64,000 nucleotides of DNA from Paenibacillus fonticola DSM 21315 (GTDB lineage: Bacteria; Bacillota; Bacilli; Paenibacillales; Paenibacillaceae). Positions 35,083 through 44,800 of this stretch are shown here, in pieces (positions within the stretch are counted from its first letter, which is position 1; every line of letters begins with the position of its first letter). Made by a program: the position numbers and the translations under genes. The notes beneath the pieces are model-generated. The model did not search any database. It was not told the DNA's origin and saw only the letters and a list, made by a program, of their open reading frames with translations. The DNA lies in contig NZ_KB907262.1 in assembly GCF_000381905.1 (NCBI RefSeq), positions 1-64,000 on the forward strand. The letters run 5' to 3'.

Positions 35083-35188
35083 AAAGAAAGAGCGTGTCCT
35101 TAAGTGATATGCTCCCCTCACGAGACGGTTATTATTAATTCACCAGTCTGCTGTAAGGGGAGCATATTGTAAGGCAGGCTCTTTCTTT
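35083..35188. terminator. Long nested inverted repeat between convergent genes
   Basis: Outer arms AAAGAAAGAGC/GCTCTTTCTTT (11 bp), then CCTTA/TAAGG, then ATATGCTCCCCT/AGGGGAGCATAT (12 bp), and an inner AGAC/GTCT. The 106-bp structure lies between the hydrolase gene and lexA and can end transcription from both sides. Its length is unusual for a terminator; a MITE-like origin is possible. Confidence 0.65.
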
Positions 35189-35197
35189 GTTTAAAAA

Positions 35198-35824
35198 TTA
35201 GTGCATATCACGGAACAGTCCAACAACTTTCCCTAATATCGTCACATGCTTCAGAAGAAGCGGCTCCATCGTCGCGTTCTCAGGCTGAAGGCGAATATGA
35301 TCCTTCTCCTTATAAAATGTCTTCACGGTCGCCTCATCATCCTCGGTCATGGCAACGACAATATCGCCATTGTTCGCCGTTTGCTGCTTGCGTACGATAA
35401 CATAGTCGCCGCTATGTATCCCTGCTTCAATCATACTGTCGCCTACGACAGACAACATAAAGGTCTCACCTTCACCCGCATAATGCTGAGGAAGAGGGAA
35501 ATAATCTTCAATGTTCTCAGTGGCTGTAATAGGAACGCCTGCTGTGACTTTGCCGATTACAGGAACCCGAGCTACGGAGTGAGCGAATAGGCCGAGGTTA
35601 TCCCCATCCTCCTGTCCGAGCAATTCGATGGCTCTTGGCTTCGTTGGATCACGACGGATGAATCCTTTCTTCTCCAGCCGGTCCAAATGCCCATGCACAG
35701 TGGAACTGGAAGCTAGTCCGACCGCTTCGCCGATTTCGCGAACGGAAGGCGGGTAACCTTTCAATCTTACTTCTGAGCGTATAAATTCAAGAATAGCTTG
35801 CTGACGGCTGGAAACCTTCGACAT
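35198..35824 (-). CDS. lexA: SOS repressor LexA
   Basis: 208 residues. N-terminal winged HTH ([24 protein letters not shown]) and C-terminal S24 autocleavage domain. The cleavage site is A95-G96 (KVTAG). The catalytic dyad is S130 (VVGDS) and K168 (EATVK). It represses SOS genes until RecA filaments trigger self-cleavage. Divergent from yneA as in Bacillales; its own promoter holds a SOS box in the spacer. Confidence 0.97.
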   Translation of the reverse strand: MSKVSSRQQAILEFIRSEVRLKGYPPSVREIGEAVGLASSSTVHGHLDRLEKKGFIRRDPTKPRAIELLGQEDGDNLGLFAHSVARVPVIGKVTAGVPITATENIEDYFPLPQHYAGEGETFMLSVVGDSMIEAGIHSGDYVIVRKQQTANNGDIVVAMTEDDEATVKTFYKEKDHIRLQPENATMEPLLLKHVTILGKVVGLFRDMH

Positions 35825-35859
35825 AATCCATCAACCCCATTTTAGTAACGTTTGGAAAA

Positions 35860-35888
35860 ATTATACCACAGAACTTCCGTTCGCACAA
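35860..35888 (-). promoter_or_regulatory. lexA promoter with SOS box
   Basis: On the minus strand TTGTGC (35883-35888) and TATAAT (35860-35865) are 17 bases apart. The LexA box AGAACTTCCGTTCG (plus-strand reading, 35870-35883) fills the spacer, so LexA would block its own promoter. Confidence 0.85.
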
Positions 35889-35968
35889 ACATAAGTTCTA
35901 AATTTATGGGAATATCCAACTCTGGCTGAATGCTGATGTGATAGGTAATTTATTATTTTATTAGAATA

Positions 35969-36050
35969 GGAACAATTGTTCTAAAAAACTATTGAATCAA
36001 ACAAGTGTTCGTGTTATTATGAATTTATCGAAAATAAGAACATTTGTTTG
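35969..36050 (+). promoter_or_regulatory. yneA promoter with three SOS boxes
   Basis: -35 TTGAAT (35992-35997) and -10 TATTAT (36015-36020) have a 17-base spacer. LexA boxes of the Bacillus GAAC-N4-GTTC type are at 35969-35982 (perfect core), 35998-36011 (in the spacer, one core mismatch) and 36037-36050 (one mismatch, just downstream). Confidence 0.85.
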
Positions 36051-36063
36051 GAGTGATGATTCA

Positions 36064-36465
36064 ATGTTAAAATACACTACATATCAAAGTATTTATAATG
36101 ATCGCAATATGGATTCGCGCAGAAGCGTTACAATATATGCCTTATGTTCCAGATTGGTTAATTCGGTCAGGTGCTCCATTTCAACTTTTATGGCCAAAAT
36201 GACATTGTTCAAAGTTGCAGTTTTCATTTTGGTCGCGATGATTACCAGTACCGGCATGATGACGGTTGTTGCCTCGTCACCGGAAGAGAATGTTCCGCTA
36301 AAGCGGGTCGTAGTGAAGCAGGGGGATTCTTTATGGAAGCTCGCTGCTCATCACAAGCCTGACAGAATGGATACAAGAATTTATATTGAAGCGATTATGA
36401 AGGCGAATGGATTGACGGGGGGCAGTATTCAGCCGGGAGATCTGCTTGTGATGCCTGCGAAATAA
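36064..36465 (+). CDS. yneA: Cell division suppressor YneA (LysM protein)
   Basis: 133 residues. A cytoplasmic N-terminus, one membrane segment (about 48-70) and a C-terminal LysM domain (VVVKQGDSLWKLAAHH ... GGSIQPGDLLVMP). In B. subtilis YneA halts division during SOS. The ATG at 36064 follows GGAGTGAT. The N-terminus is about 40 residues longer than in the B. subtilis protein. Divergence from lexA and the SOS boxes support the call. Confidence 0.88.
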   Translation: MLKYTTYQSIYNDRNMDSRRSVTIYALCSRLVNSVRCSISTFMAKMTLFKVAVFILVAMITSTGMMTVVASSPEENVPLKRVVVKQGDSLWKLAAHHKPDRMDTRIYIEAIMKANGLTGGSIQPGDLLVMPAK

Positions 36466-36559
36466 TAGTCAGAACCATTGTATTAATGAAAAGATATATA
36501 GTATGGAATGAAGTAATATGTATATAGAAGCAATGTATGTACTGCAGCGTTATTATTGA

Positions 36560-36600
36560 AGGGCTGTCCGAAAAGTAGTATTTGCTACTTGGACAGCCCT
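36560..36600. other. 41-bp perfect-armed hairpin between convergent genes
   Basis: AGGGCTGTCC...GGACAGCCCT (10 bp) encloses AGTAG/CTACT. There is no T run on either side. It may be a terminator relic or an insertion-element end; GGGCTGTCC-type ends are common in bacterial insertion sequences. Confidence 0.6.
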
Positions 36601-36635
36601 ACTTGCACGTGGATTCATATTACGGTACCTACGGA

Positions 36636-37052
36636 CTACGTATTAATTGTTATATCAGGAGCCGAAATGGTTGGCGGCGTGGTTAAATCTGAAGCTGCGG
36701 CGGCAAAGCTGGCGATTTCTAAAGAAACAGGAGTGCCGATTAACAGGTCTGTCGTGTCCAGCACCAAACTAGCCGTAGTAAGCGTAGATAAGGAGTTTTG
36801 CTGAAGAACGCCATTAATATAAACGTTGAAATAATTATTGGCCGGCACAATGGGGGGCAGCGAAGTTACCGGACCATCATCGTCATCCGTAAAGCTTGCC
36901 GCAAGGATCGTCGTCTCTGTGGGGCCGATCATGTCTGCAGTAATCGTTGCAAAAAAGCGCGAAGTTACCGGGTTAATCGTAGTTGTAATTGTTCCTCCCG
37001 TAGCTACTGGCGCAGAAGCTGTAGCGGTAAATACCGGTTTTACGACTGGCAT
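36636..37052 (-). CDS. DUF4183 protein
   Basis: 138 residues on the minus strand. The C-terminal half (NNYFNVYINGVLQQNSLSTL, then LLIGTPVSLEIASF) is the DUF4183 domain. The N-terminus is Thr/Ala/Val rich with no signal peptide. Family members are frequent in spore formers and often accompany collagen-like or spore-surface proteins; that role is inferred. AAAAGGAGGTGAT precedes the ATG. Confidence 0.78.
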   Translation of the reverse strand: MPVVKPVFTATASAPVATGGTITTTINPVTSRFFATITADMIGPTETTILAASFTDDDDGPVTSLPPIVPANNYFNVYINGVLQQNSLSTLTTASLVLDTTDLLIGTPVSLEIASFAAAASDLTTPPTISAPDITINT

Positions 37053-37234
37053 AGGATCACCTCCTTTTCCGTAAGTGAACCGAAAGTCTGCTAATAAACG
37101 GAAGCTATCTAACTTTCGATTAATAATATAAGATGAAACATTACTAGGAAGCGAGACGGCTTTTTGCTCCAGTATAAAAAATTGTTTTACTTATTTTGAA
37201 GGGTATCTGTCCATTTCCAGTCAATGTAAAGAGA

Positions 37235-37243
37235 CATATGATA
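37235..37243 (+). promoter_or_regulatory. Sigma-K-like -10 before the collagen-like gene
   Basis: CATATGATA matches the sigma-K -10 pattern CATAnnnTA. The -35 region has no clear AC element, so support is modest; late mother-cell expression would suit a spore-surface protein. Confidence 0.3.
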
Positions 37244-37283
37244 CTTAAGAATTAAATATAAACATTAGCGGAAGGTGTATAAA

Positions 37284-38108
37284 ATGGCCGCTGTTATTGT
37301 TCATGTTCAGTCTAAAGTGAGATGCCGAAAAGTGAAGAGGAGAAAACGTAAAGTTACGGTAAGGAGAAAAATAACTAAAGGCTGCTTTAAATTTCGCAAG
37401 CAATGGTCATCTGAGAGAAGGAAGAGCAACTGTCATTGCCGTTGCCCGAGAAAATTAGTAGGATTAATTAGAAAACGGCGCAGCAGGCTGCTTGTATGGC
37501 AAATAGAGCAAGCTGTTCGCAGGGCGAAATGTGCGCAGGGCCCACCTGGCCCTGCAGGCGAGCGCGGCACAGTCGGCCCTGCTGGCGCAGCCGGCGCAGC
37601 GGGCCCACCGGGCCCTCCGGGCGAGCGTGGCGCCACCGGCCCTGCTGGCGCAGCCGGCGCAGCGGGCCCACCTGGCCCCGCAGGCGAGCGCGGCGCCACC
37701 GGCCCTGCTGGCGCAGCCGGCGCAGCGGGCTCACCTGGCCCCGCAGGCGAGCAGGGCGCCACAGGCCCCCCAGGGCCAGAAGGCCCGCAAGGCCCGCCTG
37801 GCGAAGTGCCGGGGGTAGCGATCCTGCCGAGCGCGTTTCGTTATTTTTATTTTCCGCCAACGGCCTTGACAGGGACGGTGACAATTCCTGCGACCGAATT
37901 TGTCGATGATGACGGTCATCCTCCTGCGGCATTTGCTGGAATGGGGCCAAACAGCTTCTCGAATTTATATATGAACGGTGTCCTGCAGGGAAGCAATTTG
38001 TACAGTTTGACTCCGGCCGCCTTAACACTTATTCTTGAAGAAGATACCGTATTGGCGGGAACGCCGGTTATCGTCGAAAATGTTGCATTTTTGGCCCTAA
38101 TTCAATAG
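37284..38108 (+). CDS. Collagen-like protein with C-terminal DUF4183 domain
   Basis: 274 residues. The first 85 residues are extremely basic and hold several Cys (for example HCRCPRK). Residues about 88-175 are uninterrupted Gly-x-y triplets ([25 protein letters not shown]). The C-terminal ~95 residues are a DUF4183 domain ([21 protein letters not shown]). This layout, a head, a collagen stalk and a globular tip, resembles exosporium filament proteins; the location on spores is inferred. Shares DUF4183 with the divergent neighbour. ATG 37284 is eight bases from GGAAGG. Confidence 0.8.
   Translation: MAAVIVHVQSKVRCRKVKRRKRKVTVRRKITKGCFKFRKQWSSERRKSNCHCRCPRKLVGLIRKRRSRLLVWQIEQAVRRAKCAQGPPGPAGERGTVGPAGAAGAAGPPGPPGERGATGPAGAAGAAGPPGPAGERGATGPAGAAGAAGSPGPAGEQGATGPPGPEGPQGPPGEVPGVAILPSAFRYFYFPPTALTGTVTIPATEFVDDDGHPPAAFAGMGPNSFSNLYMNGVLQGSNLYSLTPAALTLILEEDTVLAGTPVIVENVAFLALIQ
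37557..37760 (+). repeat. 63-bp tandem repeat encoding collagen triplets
   Basis: Units start at 37557, 37620 and 37683, each 63 bp (21 residues), with a partial fourth. Near-identity between units suggests recent expansion. Confidence 0.8.
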
Positions 38109-38252
38109 AAATCCGACCAGAATCAAGTCCTTGACAAGCTTTAGCAGTCATGTCAATGTAAATATGAATGCCTTGCAACTTCGCTTCATATGCTTATTCT
38201 GGCGATTTAGCTTATGCTGTAAAGCTTCACGAACTTATTACAGGAGGGAACT

Positions 38253-38426
38253 ATGGATATAGATGCAATGGTTCAGCGTATTAACGAATTAGCTCGAAAA
38301 AATAAAGCCGAAGGATTGACGGAAGACGAAATGCTGGAACGTGCGCAGCTGCGGGAGACTTACCTGCAAAACATAAGAAGAAACTTCCGCCAGCAGTTGG
38401 AATCAATCGAAGTGGTGGATAAATAA
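38253..38426 (+). CDS. DUF896 protein (YnzC/UPF0291)
   Basis: 57 residues: MDIDAMVQRINELARKNKAE, then GLTEDEMLERAQLRETYL and FRQQLES, all conserved in DUF896. AGGAGGG stands seven bases before the ATG. In B. subtilis the homologue ynzC also lies close to lexA-yneA. Small helical cytoplasmic protein, role unclear. Confidence 0.88.
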   Translation: MDIDAMVQRINELARKNKAEGLTEDEMLERAQLRETYLQNIRRNFRQQLESIEVVDK

Positions 38427-38428
38427 AG

Positions 38429-38450
38429 GCCGGCCCAATGGTCGGCTTTA
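38429..38450 (+). terminator. Weak terminator after the DUF896 gene
   Basis: GCCGGCC/GGTCGGC stem with CAAT loop and only three T; may be partial. Confidence 0.4.
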
Positions 38451-38474
38451 CATATGAGCAAGGAGGTTCTAAAG

Positions 38475-39467
38475 ATGGAATACGCTTATCTTGGTAAAAG
38501 TGGTTTAGCTGTATCTCGCCTATGCCTGGGCAGTATGACGTTCGGTGGTCAGACGGACGAAGCGGAATCCGCTAAAATGATAGCGGCCTTTCTCGATCAG
38601 GGCGGCAACTTTATTGACACTGCGGATGTGTATACCGAAGGGCGATCCGAGGAAATTGTAGGCAGGCATATTAAAGAACGCCGCTCGGAAGTCATCCTTG
38701 CGACAAAAGTGCGGATGCGGACTTCTCCCGATGTCAACGCATTTGGAGCTTCCCGCAAGCGGATTATGGACGGAATTGATGCCAGCTTAAAAAGGCTTGG
38801 CACCGATTACATCGATTTGTACCAGATCCATGTTTGGGATGCGGATACACCGGTGGAAGAAACGCTCAGAGCGTTGGATGATCTCGTGACTTCCGGCAAA
38901 GTGCGTTATATCGGCTGTTCGAATTATTTGTCATGGCAATTAATGAAAAGTCTAGGAATAAGTGATGTGAGAGGGTACTCCCGTTACATATCCTTGCAGC
39001 AGCAGTATAGCCTCATAAACCGGGAAGCGGAGCGGGAGCTCGTCTCTTTGTGCGCTGAAGAGAAGGTGGGCATTATTCCGTGGGCTCCACTGGGCGGTGG
39101 GTTTCTGACCGGAAAATACCGCAGAGGAGAAACTCCAACTGAAGGGCGGCTCGGTACGGCCAAAGCGGGAGAGAGCAGCTGGCTCAATCGTGCGGATGAC
39201 AAAAACTTTGCCATATTGGATACCGTATTGGCCGCCGCCGAAGAAACGGGCAAAACTCCGGCGCAAGTGTCGCTAAATTGGCTGCTGGAGCAGCCTTGCA
39301 TTACGTCTCCTATTTTCGGAGCCAGCACGTTTGCCCAGTTTGAGGAAAACATGGGGGCTGTCGGCTGGAAATTGCCAACGGAACTGCGGCAGCGCCTTGA
39401 TGAGGTGAGCGCGTTGCCTGATGAATATCCCGCTCGTTTTCTAAATAAGTTCAGCAGAAACATTTAA
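38475..39467 (+). CDS. Aldo/keto reductase
   Basis: 330 residues, TIM-barrel NADPH-dependent carbonyl reductase family. The catalytic tetrad is visible as Asp and Tyr in NFIDTADVY, Lys in ILATKV and His in YQIHVWD. GASTFAQFEENM near the end is the cofactor site. The ATG at 38475 follows AAGGAGG. Substrate unknown. Confidence 0.9.
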   Translation: MEYAYLGKSGLAVSRLCLGSMTFGGQTDEAESAKMIAAFLDQGGNFIDTADVYTEGRSEEIVGRHIKERRSEVILATKVRMRTSPDVNAFGASRKRIMDGIDASLKRLGTDYIDLYQIHVWDADTPVEETLRALDDLVTSGKVRYIGCSNYLSWQLMKSLGISDVRGYSRYISLQQQYSLINREAERELVSLCAEEKVGIIPWAPLGGGFLTGKYRRGETPTEGRLGTAKAGESSWLNRADDKNFAILDTVLAAAEETGKTPAQVSLNWLLEQPCITSPIFGASTFAQFEENMGAVGWKLPTELRQRLDEVSALPDEYPARFLNKFSRNI

Positions 39468-39500
39468 CACTGCATACGATCAATCCTAGGAGGAAAAGCT

Positions 39501-40037
39501 ATGGCTTCATTTGACAGAAAAGTTGAGCGCAATCAGGTCAGACTAAGTAAAAAAGGAAAAAATCCGCTGGATAAAAAAGGCGGCGGAAGAACGGGTTCGG
39601 GAAGTACGATGGGAGGAAGAGGAGACGGAGATATTTTTAAAGGCAGAAAAATCATTCTCCCACTCCTGCTAGTTTTACTGGCAGGGCTATATTCCGGCGT
39701 TGCTTTGGCGGGCGGAGGAGCAGAGGTCAGCACGACGATGTTCTGGATTACGATTGCCCTTTACGTCATTCTGGCGATTGCTCTATTTCTTAATAAGCCT
39801 TTTTTGCGAATCAACAAAAACTATTTGTACACCGCCAAGTTTAACCGGGATCGGATGCTGGAGGCCGCGCAAATTAGTAAAATTGTCGTACATCAAAATA
39901 AAATCGTCATCAAGCCAAAAGCTAAAGGACAGGACTGGGTGTTCCACCGCAGACGTAATCTATTCGACACGCCAGCTATGGCGGAACGGCTGGAGGCTTT
40001 TGCCAAAACGCATAAAGTTAATTTTGAACAGGCATAA
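39501..40037 (+). CDS. Two-segment membrane protein, unknown
   Basis: 178 residues. A basic Gly-rich N-terminus (about 1-48), two membrane segments (about 52-70 and 78-97) and a cytoplasmic basic C-terminus (KIVIKPKAKGQDWVFHRRR). AGGAGG precedes the ATG. Not recognised. Confidence 0.6.
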   Translation: MASFDRKVERNQVRLSKKGKNPLDKKGGGRTGSGSTMGGRGDGDIFKGRKIILPLLLVLLAGLYSGVALAGGGAEVSTTMFWITIALYVILAIALFLNKPFLRINKNYLYTAKFNRDRMLEAAQISKIVVHQNKIVIKPKAKGQDWVFHRRRNLFDTPAMAERLEAFAKTHKVNFEQA

Positions 40038-40183
40038 GGATGGCGGCCAGATGCTGGCATAAAAGCGGATTTTAATATTTTATCAAGTACAGATGACAAC
40101 TACAGATGAACGGTTTTCAAGAGATATCTTTTAAATGATATGTTTAGCAATAGTTATATTGGGAGAAAAGAGGACAAAAATAC

Positions 40184-40978
40184 ATGACAATCAAAGCGGT
40201 TTGTTTCGATTTAGATGATACATTACTATGGGATGAGCGCAGTGTGAAAGAGAGCTTTGCAGTGACCTGCCTGAAGGCGAAGGAAGCTGCCGGCGTAGAT
40301 CCGGTAAAGCTGGAAGAGGCGGTACGCAAAGAAGCGAGGGAGCTGTACGAGTCCTATGAGACGTTTCCTTTTACAAAAATGATCGGCATTAATCCATTTG
40401 AAGGTTTATGGGCGAATTTTACGGCAGGGGAGCAGCCGGAGTTCCGTAAATTGGAGCAGCTGGCTCCAGCCTACCGCAAGGAATCGTGGCGCCGCGGCCT
40501 GCTCGCTTTAGGGGTGGATAATGAAGAACTGGCAGGCGAGCTTGCTGAACAATTCGGCAGAGAACGCCGTTCCCGTCCTCATGTCTACGAAGAAACATTC
40601 CAAGTATTAAATGAGCTTAAAGGAAACGTAAAGCTGCTTTTGCTGACGAACGGCTGCCCGGCATTGCAGCAGGAGAAGCTGGATGGTGTGCCGGAGCTTA
40701 CTCCTTACTTTGATGAAATTGTTATTTCCGGTGCTTTTGGCAAAGGGAAACCGGATAGCACGATATTCCAGCATGCATTGGAGCGCCTCGGTGTCGAAGC
40801 ACAGGAAGCAATCATGGTTGGGGACAAGCTGACAACAGACATTATCGGTTCGTTAGGTGTAGGGATGACCGCTGTATGGGTGAACCGGGAAGGACATACT
40901 CGCAGTGATGAAATCGTACCGGATTATGAAATCAAGCATTTATCCGAGCTTCATCAAATCATTGCGGAGCTGAACTGA
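40184..40978 (+). CDS. HAD-superfamily hydrolase
   Basis: 264 residues. Motif I CFDLDDTL with two catalytic Asp, motif II LLTNG, Lys of GKGKPD and motif IV MVGDKLTTDI. A helical cap lies between motifs I and II. Probably a small-molecule phosphatase; similar to B. subtilis YsaA. Confidence 0.87.
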   Translation: MTIKAVCFDLDDTLLWDERSVKESFAVTCLKAKEAAGVDPVKLEEAVRKEARELYESYETFPFTKMIGINPFEGLWANFTAGEQPEFRKLEQLAPAYRKESWRRGLLALGVDNEELAGELAEQFGRERRSRPHVYEETFQVLNELKGNVKLLLLTNGCPALQQEKLDGVPELTPYFDEIVISGAFGKGKPDSTIFQHALERLGVEAQEAIMVGDKLTTDIIGSLGVGMTAVWVNREGHTRSDEIVPDYEIKHLSELHQIIAELN

Positions 40979-40997
40979 AGTTTATACATCGTATATT

Positions 40998-41048
40998 AAA
41001 GAAGCTGCCTCTGACATCCGTTCTAATGGAGATCAGGGCAGCTTCTTT
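40998..41048. terminator. Bidirectional terminator
   Basis: AAAGAAGCTGCC and GGCAGCTTCTTT form a perfect 12-bp stem between the converging HAD and mtnD genes. Confidence 0.8.
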
Positions 41049-41122
41049 GCGTCCTCTGCATATTTTTTTCTGCGGGTGGTCTGGATTGGAACTTAGCACC
41101 GAGGCCCGCCATACGATCCAAG

Positions 41123-41665
41123 CTAAGCTTTTTGAAAATTAGGATCATCATAAGGATGGGCAATCCATCCGTTCTCTTCCACGAAAAGGCGGACAGCAAC
41201 GACATTTCGCTCGTCGGTTAAGGTGAAGAAATGCGCTGTGTTCTCAGGAACAGAGATCAAATCTCCGGGCACAAGGTTCACATCAAAGTATCCCGTTTCT
41301 TCATCGCCTTTAATAATAAACGTTCCCGCGCCTGAAATGATCGCACGGATTTCGTCTTCTGTATGCGTATGAACTTGCTCAAACTTGGCCAGCAGCTCTT
41401 CGATGTTCGGCGTTGCTTCGCTTAATGTAATGACATCCCAAGTACGGTATCCCCGGCGTGCGGCCAAATCCTGAATTTCCGTATCGAAAGTGTTCAATAT
41501 TTCGCTCTTTTGCTCATCGGATAACAGGAAGTTGTTTTGGAGTTCAACAGGCAGTTTGCCAACGTCCCAATGTTCGTAAATAACTTCGAATTGATTTAGG
41601 AATTCCCGAACTTTCTCGTCACCAGAAATGATTTCGTTCGTGTTTCTTATTCTGATTTCGGCCAT
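41123..41665 (-). CDS. mtnD: Acireductone dioxygenase
   Basis: 180 residues on the minus strand. The cupin motif VHTHTEDEIRAIISGAGTF supplies the metal-binding His and Glu, and a further His lies in VPENTAHFFTL. It acts in the methionine salvage pathway, turning acireductone into the keto-acid precursor of methionine. No other mtn gene lies nearby, but metH starts 194 bases away on the other strand, a methionine-related pairing. No SAM riboswitch was seen. Confidence 0.88.
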   Translation of the reverse strand: MAEIRIRNTNEIISGDEKVREFLNQFEVIYEHWDVGKLPVELQNNFLLSDEQKSEILNTFDTEIQDLAARRGYRTWDVITLSEATPNIEELLAKFEQVHTHTEDEIRAIISGAGTFIIKGDEETGYFDVNLVPGDLISVPENTAHFFTLTDERNVVAVRLFVEENGWIAHPYDDPNFQKA

Positions 41666-41858
41666 GGGATTACCCCGCTTTCATATTGATATGATTGCAT
41701 TATATCCGATCGGGAGCCCGGTTGTCGACCCTAAATTTAGGAGTTATATCCTTGGCACTAAAAGGGTTTGCCCGATCATGTAAATCGGTCAGTACCTTTT
41801 CTTTAGCGCTTTGTTCTGTTAAACTAAATGTTAATGTTTTGTGGGAGGGATTTAGATC

Positions 41859-44800
41859 ATGAGTAAGCCAAATCTGGAGTCCAGAATGAAAGAACGAATA
41901 TTGATCCTCGATGGTGCGATGGGTACCATGATACAGCAGGAGGACTTAACGCCGGCTGATTTTGGCGGTGATGAACTGGACGGCTGTAATGAGATGCTCG
42001 TGCTCACCCGTCCTGATGTAATCCAGAGTATCCATGAGAAATACCTGGAAGCAGGAGCCGACCTGATTTCAACGAATACGTTCGGTGCGACCTCGGTCGT
42101 GCTGGCTGAATACGATATACAAGATAAGGCGCGCGAGCTTAATCTGGCTGCTGCCCGCCTGGCCATTGCGGCTGCGGAGAAGTACAGTACGCCTGAACAT
42201 CCAAGATATGTCGTGGGTGCATTAGGGCCGACGACGAAGACGCTGTCTGTTACGGGGGGCGTTACCTTTGATGAGCTGATTGACAGCTACGAGGAACAGG
42301 CGCTTGCACTGGTTGAAGCCGGTGTCGATGTGATTTTGCTGGAGACGTCGCAGGATACGCTAAATGTCAAGGCAGGTAGTATCGGAATTTCAAAAGCGTT
42401 TGAAGCTGCCGGGAAAAAGCTGCCGTTGATGATTTCGGGGACAATCGAGCCTATGGGCACAACACTGGCCGGTCAAAGTATAGAAGCCTTCTATATATCC
42501 CTAGAGCATTTGAAGCCGCTCTCCTTTGGACTTAACTGCGCAACAGGCCCGGAGTTTATGAGGGACCACATTCGCACATTGTCCGATATGTCTAAATACG
42601 GCGTCAGCTGTTACCCCAATGCCGGATTGCCGGATGAGAACGGGAAATATCATGAATCGCCGGACTCCTTGGCGATGAAAATGGGCGCCTTCGCGGAGCA
42701 GGGCTGGCTCAACATTGCCGGGGGCTGCTGCGGCACGACTCCGGAGCATATCGCCGCATTGGTCGAAACGATGAGTCAGTATAAACCGCGTGAAATGAAC
42801 GGCGAGCATGCAGACGCGGTATCCGGCGTCGAGACAGTTTATATCGAGGATGCCAACCGCCCGATTATGATCGGGGAACGGACGAATATTTCCGGGTCGC
42901 GGAAATTCAAGCGGCTGATCAAGGAAGAAAAGTATGATGAGGCGTCTGAAATCGCCCGCTCGCAGGTAAAAGGCGGCGCTATGGTTATCGATATTAACCT
43001 GCAGGATACCGACATCGATGAGGCCTACGCGGTTCAAAACTTCTACCCGATGGTCACAAAGAAGATCAAAGCGCCGATCATGATTGATTCCACTTATGAT
43101 CATATTATTGAATTGGCGCTAAAATATTCCCAAGGGAAAGCTATAATTAACTCCATTAACCTTGAAGATGGAGAGGCGAAGTTTAAGCAAATCGTTCCGC
43201 TTATCCATCGTTATGGAGCGGCGGTCGTCTGTATTTTAATCGATGAGCGCGGCCAGGCCGTCTCCCGTGAAGCCAAGATGGAAGTAGCCACTCGTGCCTA
43301 TGAGCTGCTTGTGAATAAATATGGGCTTCAGCCTGAAGATATTATTTTTGACCCGAATATGTTCCCGGTAGGCTCAGGCGACCCGCAATATATCGGCTCT
43401 GCTGTGGAGACTATCGAAGGGATACGCATGATTAAAGAGAAATATCCTAAAGCCAAGACGATTCTCGGTCTGAGCAACATTTCCTTCGGGCTGCCTGACG
43501 CCGGGCGCGAAGTGTTGAACTCCGTCTATTTGTATCATTGCACCAAAGCGGGCTTGGACTATGCGATTGTGAACACGGAGAAGCTGGAGCGCTATGCATC
43601 CATTTCGGATGAAGACCGCCGCCTAGCTGAAGAGCTCATTTTTAATACGAATGATGAGACTTTGGCTGCATTCGTCGCCGCTTTCCGCGACAAGAAGGTG
43701 GAGAAGAAGGTCAAGCACGAGCAGCTTACATTAGAGGAACGGCTGGCCAATTATGTTGTAGAAGGCAGCAAAGAGGGGCTCATCCCGGACTTGGACGAGG
43801 CGTTGCAGAAATACAGCGCTTTGGATATCATTAACGGTCCTCTGATGGCTGGCATGGAAGAAGTAGGGCGGTTGTTCAACAATAATGAATTGATTGTGGC
43901 AGAAGTGCTGCAAAGTGCTGAAGTAATGAAGGCTTCAGTCGCTCATTTGGAGCCGCATATGGAGAAGAACGAGTCTTCGGTTAAAGGGAAGATTTTGCTG
44001 GCGACCGTTAAAGGGGATGTGCACGACATAGGGAAAAACCTCGTTGAGATCATTTTGTCCAACAATGGTTATCATATCGTCAATTTGGGTATAAAAGTAC
44101 CACCGGAGCGAATTATTGAAGCTTACCGGGAGGAGAAACCCGATGCGATCGGCTTATCCGGCCTGCTGGTCAAATCCGCGCAGCAAATGGTATTAACCGC
44201 TCAGGATTTGCGTACCGCGGGAATCGAAGTGCCGATTTTGGTCGGGGGGGCTGCTCTAACCCGCAAGTTTACGAAAACGCGGATTCGCCCTGAATATGAC
44301 GGAATGGTCATTTATGCTAAGGATGCGATGGATGGGCTGGATTTGGCAAATAAGCTGATGGACCCGGTAAGAAGGGAAGAAATGCGGGCGCAAATGGAAG
44401 CTGAGAAAGAAGCGGATGCGGCGGTAGCTGTTGCTGTCAAAGAGCTGCCCGAGCTGACGCGCGTGCAGCGCTCCAACATTTCAACCGATGCTCCCGTTTA
44501 TTTGCCTCCGGATTTGGATCGCCATATTTTGCGCAACTATCCGATCAGCCACATTATTCCGTATATAAATATGCAAATGCTGCTTGGACACCATTTGGGC
44601 CTTCGGGGTTCTGTCGAGCAACTGCTGGCCAAGGAAGATCCTAAAGCGGTGCAGCTTAAAGAAACGGTCGACGAAATATTATATGAAGCGGTAACGGATG
44701 GCACTATCCAGGCGCAGGCGATGTATCAGTTTTTCCCGGCCCAATCATCCGGAAATAAAATTATGATTTACGATCCGCATGATCATTCGAAGATAATTCA

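Noticed and set aside
37433-38028. Minus-strand and alternate-frame proteins across the collagen-like gene
   Set aside because: Gly-x-y coding DNA leaves all frames open; these frames lack ribosome sites and merely mirror the repeat.
38131-38136. Perfect TTGACA as promoter of the DUF896 gene
   Set aside because: No acceptable -10 lies at 16-18 bases, so it was not listed as a promoter.
41666-41858. SAM riboswitch (S-box) between mtnD and metH
   Set aside because: The gene content suggested it, but no S-box core, kink-turn or terminator/antiterminator pair could be seen on either strand.
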